From a virus, in IMG/VR virus record IMGVR_UViG_3300021091_000275, positions 1 to 30,773 of that record: 30,773 nt of DNA, one strand, 5' to 3'. Positions 23,578-30,423 of this stretch are shown here, piece after piece. The stretch's first letter is position 1. Every line of letters begins with the position of its first letter. A program made the translations under genes and the position numbers. The notes below the pieces were generated by a model. That model saw only the letters and a list, made by a program, of their open reading frames with translations, was not told where the DNA came from and searched no databases.

Positions 23578-24050
23578 TGAGAACTTGGGCTGAGATATCA
23601 TATGGCATAGTTAGGTATATGTTCGAAGCACCAGAAGTCCCGTTAGGACAGCCTGGTGTATACTATCATGATGTGACCGATTATGATCCTAAACCAGAAG
23701 TATTATACGAATACAATGCATCTACTAAACAGTTTACTAAACCTGAGTTTAGTGATCTAAACCATCCAAAGAATATAAGCATTGCATGGAATGGTGTGAG
23801 GAACATACGAAACACTGCATTAAACCTTTCTGATTATACTCAGACTAAAGATTTTCCGGACAAGGTGATGCAAAAGAGATTTAAGAAGTACAGACAGGTG
23901 CTAAGAGATTTACCAGAGAAATACTCTAGTCCCTATGATGTGAAGTTTCCTCTGGATCCGTATAAAACTGAAATTAAATTAACTTTTTGGGAAAGACTTC
24001 AATATGTTTGGTCGTACATTAAAAACGGAAAAAATATACGTAGTAGATAA
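23577..24050 (+). CDS. Tail assembly chaperone-like protein (Phage_tail_APC type)
   Basis: Codes for 157 residues from ATG 23577 (158 from ATG 23574); AGGA at 23566-23569 fits the downstream start better. The signature 'RNTALNLSDYTQTKD' followed by 'KYRQVLRDLPEKY' (about residues 78-116) is that of small phage tail assembly chaperones ('R...L..SDWTQ..D......YRQ.LRDLP'), which help fold or trimerise fibres. It sits between two oxygenases and overlaps both, the second by 47 bases. That could link folding and modification of fibres, but this is inference. Confidence 0.75.
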   Translation: MRTWAEISYGIVRYMFEAPEVPLGQPGVYYHDVTDYDPKPEVLYEYNASTKQFTKPEFSDLNHPKNISIAWNGVRNIRNTALNLSDYTQTKDFPDKVMQKRFKKYRQVLRDLPEKYSSPYDVKFPLDPYKTEIKLTFWERLQYVWSYIKNGKNIRSR

Positions 24051-24549
24051 TGTCATTGATTATAGTAATCAAGAAGCTTTATTTGGATTTTGTAAGAACA
24101 GTATCTTTAGCTTTGGTCATGCCGCAACTTCAGTTAGTCCATATGAACTATCAAGATTCGTATCAAACCTAACAAACGAAGAGCTTGCTAGGACTAACTT
24201 AGATAACCTATTTACCTCGTTGGTCAAGAAACATTATGGCAAAGGTCTTAAGATAGATCGATCATATATCAACGTTTATTTTCCATATACACCAACTGCA
24301 GTACACACTGATGATTGTTCACATGATGCAGTATCATTCTTGATGTATGCTAATCCTTATTGGCAAATAGATTGGGCTGGAGAGACTCAGTTCTTTACAG
24401 ATAACTTACAAGAAGTAAGACAATCGGTCATACCAAAGGGTGGTAGAGCTATAGTGTTTAACTCTAATATACCTCATTCGGCAAGAACGCCTTCTGTCAT
24501 ATGTCCAGTGCCTCGATTTACTTTGACTATTAAAGGATACTTAATATGA
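24004..24549 (+). CDS. 2OG-Fe(II) oxygenase, second
   Basis: Codes for 181 residues. Iron ligands His101-Thr-Asp103 (AVHTDDCSHD) and His158 (IPHSAR), with Arg171 (VPRFTLTIKG) as the likely 2-oxoglutarate partner; AGETQFFTD near 125-133 is the usual 'GGE..F' strand. It is of different sequence from the other two. It overlaps the chaperone-like gene by 47 bases; no other in-frame ATG lies near, and the N-terminal TEKIYVVDNVID is what such enzymes normally begin with, so the overlap is probably genuine. The stop overlaps the next start (ATGA). Substrate unknown. Confidence 0.82.
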   Translation: MFGRTLKTEKIYVVDNVIDYSNQEALFGFCKNSIFSFGHAATSVSPYELSRFVSNLTNEELARTNLDNLFTSLVKKHYGKGLKIDRSYINVYFPYTPTAVHTDDCSHDAVSFLMYANPYWQIDWAGETQFFTDNLQEVRQSVIPKGGRAIVFNSNIPHSARTPSVICPVPRFTLTIKGYLI

Positions 24550-25145
24550 CACCACAATTTTTAGATTTTATTGGGATGATACCTCAAGGTTTTCCTAAGA
24601 AGACTTGTAAGAAGATCATCGATGCATATCATGAACTAGATAAACTAAAGCACACCGTACCAGGTAGGATCGGCGGTGTTAGTAGACCAGCTGAAGTCAT
24701 GAAGGCCGCAAAGAACAGCAGAGACGTAGAGCTTGGTGTGTTTCATAGTTACAGAGACCTTTTGTTTGAAGTCAATGGTTACCTTCAAACGTGTTATAAC
24801 CAATACATGGACAAGTACTGGCAGATAGGACAGTACTTAAGCAGACATGATGTGACTGCATGGCAGATACAAAAGTATGATGCTAAAGACAATGGTGGTT
24901 ACCATCATTTTCATATAGAGAACAGTGGTGTAAGTAACATGCGAAGGGTCATGGCTTACATAGTTTATCTAAACGATATCGATGAGGGTGGAGAGACAGA
25001 GTTCCTACATCAAAATATCAGGGTTAAACCTGAAGCTGGTAAAGTAGTCATATTCCCTGCATACTTTACACACGTCCACAGAGGAAACCCTGTCCTCAGC
25101 GGACAAGATAAATATATCTTAACAGGATGGTTGGAATACGTATGA
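24546..25145 (+). CDS. 2OG-Fe(II) oxygenase, prolyl-4-hydroxylase-like with HxE
   Basis: Codes for 199 residues. The closest of the three to prolyl-4-hydroxylase: 'YHHFHIE' (His123-Ile-Glu125), 'YLNDIDEGGETEF' (141-153), 'GKVVIFPAYFTHVHRGNPV' (165-183, distal His176 or His178) and 'KYILTGW' (189-195, Lys189 for 2-oxoglutarate). The second metal ligand is Glu rather than Asp, an uncommon but known variation. Members of this branch occur in many T4-like marine phages. AAAGGATAC precedes ATG. The obvious candidate substrates are the collagen-like fibres, but their triplets carry Pro at X, not Y, so classical 4-hydroxylation is not what they offer. Confidence 0.88.
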   Translation: MTPQFLDFIGMIPQGFPKKTCKKIIDAYHELDKLKHTVPGRIGGVSRPAEVMKAAKNSRDVELGVFHSYRDLLFEVNGYLQTCYNQYMDKYWQIGQYLSRHDVTAWQIQKYDAKDNGGYHHFHIENSGVSNMRRVMAYIVYLNDIDEGGETEFLHQNIRVKPEAGKVVIFPAYFTHVHRGNPVLSGQDKYILTGWLEYV

Positions 25146-25855
25146 TGAGTAAAGTGACGGTAGGTTGGGCACCATATTTAGAATCTGATTATCAAAAAGG
25201 CCTAGCTTTCTTAGCTAGTAAACCTATAAGCGTATATGAAACGCATATGAAAGCAGGCAATCATAGGTATAAACTATGTCCTGCGACTCGAGACCTTGCG
25301 CTTAATACGTTTATAGTTAGGTCACCTTTTGATGCACACTTTATAGTAGACGCTGATAAGAAGACTATACAGTTTATAGAACCATACGTTCAGCCGTTTG
25401 AGTTTTATCATATGAGGAAGGGCGAGTACTCTGACACTGACCAGCCTATCATGTCGATAAACTATCATCAAGTGTTTGTCACTGAAGATAAGAACGTGGA
25501 GATGACTGTGACTGCTCCATGGTTTGAAGAGACACAACAAGATTTTAGGGTCGTGCCAGGTAGATTTAAGATAAGTGACTGGTGGAGACCATTAGACTTT
25601 GCTATACAATTAAAGGAACGAAGACAAGAAGTAAGGATTAAGAAGGACGATCCATTATTCTACTTGACTTTTATTACTGGAGACCCCTCTGATGTGGTTG
25701 TCATCAAAGATGTCGACTTAAATGATGATTTAAAGAGTATCTTGGCTTCGGCTACAGACGCTAAACACTATCAACCAAGGTGTCCTATGAAGACGCTTTA
25801 TGGGATATTTAATCGCTACAAACGTAAGCCTTCATTACGATTTTTAGATAAATAG
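25142..25855 (+). CDS. Unknown conserved-looking protein after the oxygenases
   Basis: Codes for 237 residues from ATG 25142 (ATG 25145 possible; 25127 lies inside the previous gene and lacks support). Trp- and Pro-rich segments such as VGWAPY, PWFEETQQDF, 'GRFKISDWWRPLDFAIQ' and 'DDPLFYLTFITGD' suggest a folded beta domain. I recognise no family with certainty. The gene is coupled to the HxE oxygenase (ATGA-type overlap) and ends the cluster, so a role in the same modification is plausible. After it come AT-rich bases with promoter-like boxes. Confidence 0.7.
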   Translation: MMSKVTVGWAPYLESDYQKGLAFLASKPISVYETHMKAGNHRYKLCPATRDLALNTFIVRSPFDAHFIVDADKKTIQFIEPYVQPFEFYHMRKGEYSDTDQPIMSINYHQVFVTEDKNVEMTVTAPWFEETQQDFRVVPGRFKISDWWRPLDFAIQLKERRQEVRIKKDDPLFYLTFITGDPSDVVVIKDVDLNDDLKSILASATDAKHYQPRCPMKTLYGIFNRYKRKPSLRFLDK

Positions 25856-25879
25856 TATATATAACCACGTCATAACTAC

Positions 25880-25887
25880 AATAAATA
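25880..25887 (+). promoter_or_regulatory. Near-match to a late promoter
   Basis: AATAAATA, one mismatch from TATAAATA, four bases before the ATG of the truncated copy. It sits in the same place as the exact box before the intact copy, so it was probably duplicated with it. Confidence 0.3.
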
Positions 25888-25891
25888 ATAC

Positions 25892-26044
25892 ATGGCAGCT
25901 ATAACCAATTTTTACATAGATACTGGATCCACTTTTGGAGCAGTCATCACCGTCAAAGGCTCGGATGGCTGCCCTGGATATACAATAACATCATACATTA
26001 CAAAGTCTTATGCGTCAAGGACAAGTATTAATTATTATAAATAA
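25892..26044 (+). pseudogene. Truncated copy of the downstream beta-domain gene
   Basis: Codes for 50 residues (begins MAAITNFYIDTGSTFGAVIT). It aligns with the first about 52 residues of the next gene (MAAIANLYIDAGSTFSAIIS), sharing 'KGSDG', 'GYT' and 'KSYAS', with a short internal deletion where the intact copy reads LPLDLT, and stops at Tyr-Tyr-Lys where that gene continues for about 60 more residues. The second half of the domain is missing, so it is probably a degenerate duplicate. No clear SD precedes it. It could still be expressed as a short peptide. Confidence 0.6.
26036..26043 (+). promoter_or_regulatory. Exact TATAAATA box before the intact copy
   Basis: Exact late-promoter -10 type sequence overlapping the last codons and stop of the truncated copy and ending four bases before the next ATG. 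The distance equals that seen before gp25. Confidence 0.5.
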
Positions 26045-26047
26045 TAA

Positions 26048-26383
26048 ATGGCCGCGATAGCAAATTTATATATAGACGCTGGATCAACATTTAGCGCGAT
26101 TATTTCATGTAAAGGTTCAGATGGATTGCCATTAGACCTTACAGGATATACAGTTGCCGCGCAGATTAGAAAATCTTATGCGTCGGCAACAGCTTATAGT
26201 TTGAATCCGACCATATATTCAGCTACAGCAGGCAAAATAAGAATAGCACTTTCACATACCCAATCATCAGCTATAAAAGCTGGAAGATATATGTATGACA
26301 TTGAGATCACTTCTGGCTCAGGAGAGAGAAAAAGGGTGTCTGAGGGGATAGTAATAGTAACACCAGAGATTACGAAGGTTTAA
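26048..26383 (+). CDS. BppU N-terminal-like small structural protein
   Basis: Codes for 111 residues: 'LYIDAGSTFSAIISCKGSDG', 'PLDLTGYTVAAQIRKS', 'GKIRIALS', 'AGRYMYDIEI' and 'EGIVIVTPEIT'. This order ('G.t....I...dG.p.DLtGYtv...IR' then 'G.y.YDvei' and 'G.v.V.PevT') is a beta-sandwich common at fibre anchors and baseplates, of BppU N-terminal type. It lies behind a truncated copy of itself and one base before the next ORF. No separate SD is visible apart from the AT-rich box. Probably fixes a fibre to the tail. Confidence 0.75.
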   Translation: MAAIANLYIDAGSTFSAIISCKGSDGLPLDLTGYTVAAQIRKSYASATAYSLNPTIYSATAGKIRIALSHTQSSAIKAGRYMYDIEITSGSGERKRVSEGIVIVTPEITKV

Positions 26384-26384
26384 T

Positions 26385-26609
26385 ATGGCAGATGATATTT
26401 ACGTAACCGTCGAAACTGAGCAATTAGCAGAAGTCACTGCAGTTGGCATTCAAGGCCTTTCTGCGACTTCAAACAATTTAGGCGACATTAATGATGTCGA
26501 TTTATCTACATTAGTCAACGGTTCTTTATTAATTTATGACACTACAAGTTTAAAGTGGAGATCATCAATATTTTTAGAACAGCAAGATATAACCGGGGGA
26601 CAGTATTAA
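26385..26609 (+). CDS. Small fibre connector protein
   Basis: Codes for 74 residues, acidic, with 'LGDINDVDLSTLVNGSLLIY' (about residues 32-51), a segment that recurs in phage fibres just before fibre domains ('L.DV.DV....L.dG..L.Y....W'). Here it stands alone between the beta-domain gene and the 793-residue fibre, one base after the former and directly abutting the latter. It may be a short adapter or a split-off N-terminus of the fibre. AAGG lies before ATG. Confidence 0.72.
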   Translation: MADDIYVTVETEQLAEVTAVGIQGLSATSNNLGDINDVDLSTLVNGSLLIYDTTSLKWRSSIFLEQQDITGGQY

Positions 26610-28991
26610 ATGGCATCAATAATTAGGATTAAACGTTCTGGAACATCAGGCAACCCATCAGTATTGGGTGCAGGTGAACTAGCCTATTCTGCACAGGCAG
26701 GAAATCAAGCTAACGGTGGCGATCGGTTATATGTAGGTTTCGGTACAGAAACTGCAGGCGATGCTGCTAACCATTATGTAATTGGTGGTAAGTATTTCAC
26801 AGACATGATGGATCATGTGCATGGCACACTAACTGCATCTTCAGCACTTATTGTCGACGCTGACAGCAAATTAGATAACCTCAAAGTAGACAACTTAGAT
26901 TTAAATGGCAACACAATCTCTTCCACAGATACTAATGGTAATATTGTACTAGATCCGGATGGCACTGGTTATGTTTCTATCACTGGAACAAATGGTGTAG
27001 TAATTCCAGTTGGTACTACTGCTCAGCGTGGACCAACAGTACAAGGTACTATTCGCTATAATACTGATAACTCTGCATTTGAAGGATACTCTGGCACAAC
27101 TTGGGGATCTCTTGGTGGTGTCAAATCTGTTGATGGTTTAACATACATTTCTGCAGAATTAAATCCCGGCGACTCTGACGATACAATTCGTGCATATACA
27201 AACGGAACACTAGCATTTCAGTTTGATACTGACTCTGCTCAATTCGAATCAAAACTAGCGACTGTTACAATTGCAGCAAATACTGCATCTTCAAGCACAA
27301 CTACTGGTGCATTGGTTGTTACAGGTGGTGTTGGTATTGGTGGTGCGTTAAATGTTACAGGTAATATCAGTGCAGCAAATATTACTGGCTCTGGTACAAT
27401 TTCTCTTGGTAATATTTCTATCTCTGGAAATACTATTGCTTCTTCAAATAGCAATGGTGACATTAATATCACTCCAAATGGTACTGGTAAAGTTGTTCTA
27501 ACAAATCCATATGTTGGTGCAGATACCCTTGCTGAGTATATCTACGATACAGTTGGTGGTGCAATCACTGCTGGAACTGGTATCACTGTTACAAATAATG
27601 ATGGTAGCAATACATCAACAGTTGCCATAGACAATACTGTTGTTACTTTAACTGGCACACAAACTCTTACAAATAAAACAATCAGTTTTACAAGCAATAC
27701 AATTACTGCTACATCTGCTGAATTAGCTACAGCAATTTCAGATGAAACTGGTTCTGGTTCTCTAGTTTTCGCTAATAGCCCATCACTAACTACACCAACT
27801 ATTGGTGCAGCAACTGCTACTAGTATTACAGGTGCTTCTGGTAATCTATCAATTACTGCTGCTTCTGGTGATAATAACATCAATCTAGTTCCAACAGGTA
27901 CTGGTACTGTTGATGTCGCAAATAAGAGAATCACTTCTGTTGCCGAACCAACTCAAGCGACTGATGCTGCAACTAAAAACTATGTTGACGCTGTTAAGAC
28001 TGGTCTAGATCCAAAAGACTCTGTTCGTGTAGCTACTACAGCTAATTTAACTGCGACATATTCTAATGGGACTTCTGGTGTAGGTGCAACTCTCACTAAC
28101 TCTGGAACACAAGCTGCATTAACAATTGATAGTATTGTTCTATCTGTTAATGATCGTATTCTTGTTAAAAATCAATCCACTGCTTCTATAAATGGTATCT
28201 ATACTGTTACTGATATTGGTTCTGTTTCTACAAACTGGGTTCTTACTCGTGCAACTGATTCTGATACTGGAACAGAACTTACTGCTGGTGCATTTACTTT
28301 TGTTGAAGAAGGCACTCTTAACGGAGACAATGGTTATGTTGTAACAACCAATGGTGCTATTACTATTGGAACTACTGACATCGATTGGGTACAGTTCTCT
28401 GGTGCTGGTCAGGTAATTGCAGGTAATGGTTTAACTAAGACTGGTAATCAGATCGATGTAGTTGGAACTGCTGATAGAATTACCGCAAATGCTGATAGTA
28501 TAGATATCGCAGCAACATATGTTGGTCAATCTTCTATCACAACTCTTGGTACTATTACTACTGGTGTTTGGCAGGGAACTATTGTTGATCCTACATATGG
28601 TGGTACTGGTGTTAACAATGGCAATAAGACCATTACTCTTGGTGGTAATTTTACTCATACTGGTGCACATACATTAGGATTAACAACTACTGCAAATACT
28701 AGTGTCACACTACCAATATCTGGTACTCTAGCAACTTTAGCTGGAACAGAAACATTTACAAATAAAACATTAACATCACCAACAATCAACAGTGGTGCTC
28801 TTTCTGGAACATTCTCTGGTGGTGCAACTCTTTCTGGTGCAATTGTTTTCTCCAATAGCACTGCTTCTTCTAGTTCTATAACTGGTGCTGTAGTTGTAAC
28901 AGGTGGTGTTGGTATTGGCGGAAATCTTTACGGTGCAGGTGCAGGAACTTCTACACTTGACGGATTTAACATTGATGGTGGTACTTACTAA
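26610..28991 (+). CDS. Long modular tail fibre
   Basis: Codes for 793 residues. The N-terminus (IIRIKRSGTSGNPSVLGAGE, then RLYVGFG and HYVIGGKYFTDMMDHVHG) is the attachment domain of marine T4-like fibres, related to the N-terminal domain of Mtd-type proteins. Inside are repeats: 'N.NI.L.P.GTG.V' three times (near residues 109-121, 286-297, 426-440), 'GALVVTGGVGIGGALNV' and near the end 'GAVVVTGGVGIGGNLYG', and 'TQTLTNKT' against 'TETFTNKT'. It ends DGFNIDGGTY without a collagen part or recognisable tip. SD GGGGGAC before ATG. Long antisense ORFs here are coding shadows. Confidence 0.88.
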   Translation: MASIIRIKRSGTSGNPSVLGAGELAYSAQAGNQANGGDRLYVGFGTETAGDAANHYVIGGKYFTDMMDHVHGTLTASSALIVDADSKLDNLKVDNLDLNGNTISSTDTNGNIVLDPDGTGYVSITGTNGVVIPVGTTAQRGPTVQGTIRYNTDNSAFEGYSGTTWGSLGGVKSVDGLTYISAELNPGDSDDTIRAYTNGTLAFQFDTDSAQFESKLATVTIAANTASSSTTTGALVVTGGVGIGGALNVTGNISAANITGSGTISLGNISISGNTIASSNSNGDINITPNGTGKVVLTNPYVGADTLAEYIYDTVGGAITAGTGITVTNNDGSNTSTVAIDNTVVTLTGTQTLTNKTISFTSNTITATSAELATAISDETGSGSLVFANSPSLTTPTIGAATATSITGASGNLSITAASGDNNINLVPTGTGTVDVANKRITSVAEPTQATDAATKNYVDAVKTGLDPKDSVRVATTANLTATYSNGTSGVGATLTNSGTQAALTIDSIVLSVNDRILVKNQSTASINGIYTVTDIGSVSTNWVLTRATDSDTGTELTAGAFTFVEEGTLNGDNGYVVTTNGAITIGTTDIDWVQFSGAGQVIAGNGLTKTGNQIDVVGTADRITANADSIDIAATYVGQSSITTLGTITTGVWQGTIVDPTYGGTGVNNGNKTITLGGNFTHTGAHTLGLTTTANTSVTLPISGTLATLAGTETFTNKTLTSPTINSGALSGTFSGGATLSGAIVFSNSTASSSSITGAVVVTGGVGIGGNLYGAGAGTSTLDGFNIDGGTY

Positions 28992-29005
28992 ATAATTTTG
29001 GTATG

Positions 29006-29034
29006 GGTAGTCTATACTACCTAATTCCTTTTTT
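29006..29034 (+). terminator. Weak hairpin with T-run after the long fibre
   Basis: GGTAGT-ctat-ACTACC forms a perfect six-pair stem with a four-base loop (29006-29021); a run of six T follows at 29029-29034 after a seven-base gap. The gap and short stem make it a weak intrinsic terminator or a partial attenuator between two fibre genes. Confidence 0.4.
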
Positions 29035-29045
29035 AAGGGTTTGTA

Positions 29046-30332
29046 ATGGCAAATAAAGTCTTACTCAAAAAATCTTCGGTAACGGGCAAGATACCGTTAA
29101 CGACTGACCTCGAATACGGGGAAGTCGCGCTTAACTACACAGACGGTAAGCTATTTTTCAAGGATTCATCTAATAGTATCAAAGCCTTTTTACAGGCTCC
29201 CACCCTTGATGATGTAACTGATAACGGTTCATCCACAACAAATTCAATCACTGTCGGCCAACTATCTATTGGCTCGGCATTTACTCTTCCAACCACAGAT
29301 GGTAATTCTGGTCAAGTACTTGTTACTAATGGGGCCGGAGTTGTAACCTGGTCATCAGCGATTGGACCTCAAGGAGCAACTGGACCAACTGGAGCTACAG
29401 GTTTAACTGGTGCAACAGGTGCTGCTGGTTCAAATGGTGCTACTGGCCCTCAAGGCGTACAAGGTGCAACAGGCGCTGGTGCTGCTGGTGCTACTGGCCC
29501 TCAAGGCGTACAAGGTGCATCAGGTGTAGGCGGTGGTGGCGGAGGCGGAGATGGTGCAACAGGTGCAACAGGTCCTGTAGGTGCAACAGGTGCTGCTGGT
29601 TCAAATGGTGCAACAGGTGCTGCTGGTGCTACTGGCCCTCAAGGCGTACAAGGTGCATCAGGTGTAGGCGGTGGTGGCGGAGGTGCTGATGGAGCAACTG
29701 GACCAACAGGTGCAACAGGACCAGCTGGTGCAACTGGTCCTATAGATCCAGACGGTTGGCAAAAAAATTCAACAGATCTTATAACAACTACTGCGAATCA
29801 GGTTGTTGATACATTTACAGCTGAAACATATACTACAGCAAAATATATATGTCAGATGACAACAGACACTGGTGATATATCTGCCACTGAGATCTTATTG
29901 ATACATGATGGAGTTGATGTATGGACAACTCAATATGCTACTTTAAATTCTAGCGGATCAGCTCTAGGAACTTTTGATGCGGACATATCTGGAACAGACG
30001 TCAGATTATTATTCTCTCCAGTTAGTGCTAACACAACTGTAAAAGTTAAACGTGTCATGTTAGAAGCTGACACTGTAACAGAATTTGATTACCAAGGAGA
30101 TCTACAAGCATTGACTGGATCAGTAGATCTAAACACTGAAACTGGATCAGTAGATCTAAATCTTGATGCTGGATCAATCGACCTAAATACAGCAAGTGGT
30201 TCAGAGGATCTAAATACAGCCACAGGTACAGAAGATTTGAATGATATTTCAGGATTACCGGGAGATTTATTTTCATTAACTGGATCAGAAGATTTGAATT
30301 CTGGAAACGGTTCAATGGATCTATTAATTTAA
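29046..30332 (+). CDS. Collagen-like fibre with nine-residue C-terminal repeats
   Basis: Codes for 428 residues. N-terminal anchor ([20 protein letters not shown] then [17 protein letters not shown]), a linker, collagen triplets from about residue 107 to 235 interrupted twice by Gly hinges ([20 protein letters not shown]), then a beta domain (about 236-342, with [19 protein letters not shown] and '[16 protein letters not shown]') that is frequent in phage virion proteins. The last 72 residues are about eight degenerate nine-residue units of type 'xGSxDLNxx'. AAGGGT precedes ATG; a weak terminator and AT-rich bases lie upstream. Thr and Ser dominate the Y position of its collagen part. Confidence 0.88.
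   Translation: MANKVLLKKSSVTGKIPLTTDLEYGEVALNYTDGKLFFKDSSNSIKAFLQAPTLDDVTDNGSSTTNSITVGQLSIGSAFTLPTTDGNSGQVLVTNGAGVVTWSSAIGPQGATGPTGATGLTGATGAAGSNGATGPQGVQGATGAGAAGATGPQGVQGASGVGGGGGGGDGATGATGPVGATGAAGSNGATGAAGATGPQGVQGASGVGGGGGGADGATGPTGATGPAGATGPIDPDGWQKNSTDLITTTANQVVDTFTAETYTTAKYICQMTTDTGDISATEILLIHDGVDVWTTQYATLNSSGSALGTFDADISGTDVRLLFSPVSANTTVKVKRVMLEADTVTEFDYQGDLQALTGSVDLNTETGSVDLNLDAGSIDLNTASGSEDLNTATGTEDLNDISGLPGDLFSLTGSEDLNSGNGSMDLLI
29481..29545 (+). repeat. 65-base perfect direct repeat, copy 1
   Basis: Identical to 29619-29683, 138 bases apart start to start. It covers a collagen block and the Gly hinge, so the fibre contains a duplicated arm segment. Confidence 0.85.
29619..29683 (+). 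repeat. 65-base perfect direct repeat, copy 2
   Basis: Identical to 29481-29545. The offset is a multiple of three, so unequal crossing over would keep the frame. Confidence 0.85.
30114..30329 (+). repeat. Degenerate 27-base repeats coding for nine-residue units
   Basis: Units read [45 protein letters not shown], an irregular unit, TGSEDLNSG and NGSMDLLI. The first two share the DNA run ACTGGATCAGTAGATCTAAA; later units diverge at the DNA level but keep Gly, Asp and Leu. Confidence 0.8.
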
Positions 30333-30346
30333 AAATTAGCTTATAG

Positions 30347-30354
30347 TATAAATA
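30347..30354 (+). promoter_or_regulatory. Late promoter box TATAAATA, first of two
   Basis: Exact match, 69 bases before the start of the last fibre gene. It overlaps the left arm of an inverted repeat. Confidence 0.6.
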
Positions 30355-30369
30355 TTGAGTAACAATATT
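30351..30369 (+). repeat. Inverted repeat between two late promoter boxes
   Basis: AATATTG-agtaa-CAATATT, seven perfect pairs with a five-base loop. Lies exactly between the two TATAAATA boxes. Confidence 0.6.
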
Positions 30370-30370
30370 G

Positions 30371-30378
30371 TATAAATA
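30371..30378 (+). promoter_or_regulatory. Late promoter box TATAAATA, second of two
   Basis: Exact match, 45 bases before ATG 30424, leaving a leader with a 12-base palindrome and the SD AAAGGA. Confidence 0.65.
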
Positions 30379-30388
30379 ATAAGAGAAC

Positions 30389-30400
30389 AGCACTAGTGCT
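30389..30400. other. 12-base perfect palindrome in the leader
   Basis: AGCACTAGTGCT, its own reverse complement, between the second late box and the start codon. It may be an operator-like site or chance; there is no T-run, so it is not a terminator. Confidence 0.3.
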
Positions 30401-30423
30401 TCTATAACAAAGGACAAAGTAAA

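Noticed and set aside
27542-27934. Antisense ORF of 130 residues
   Set aside because: Shadow of the long fibre gene, no start signal.
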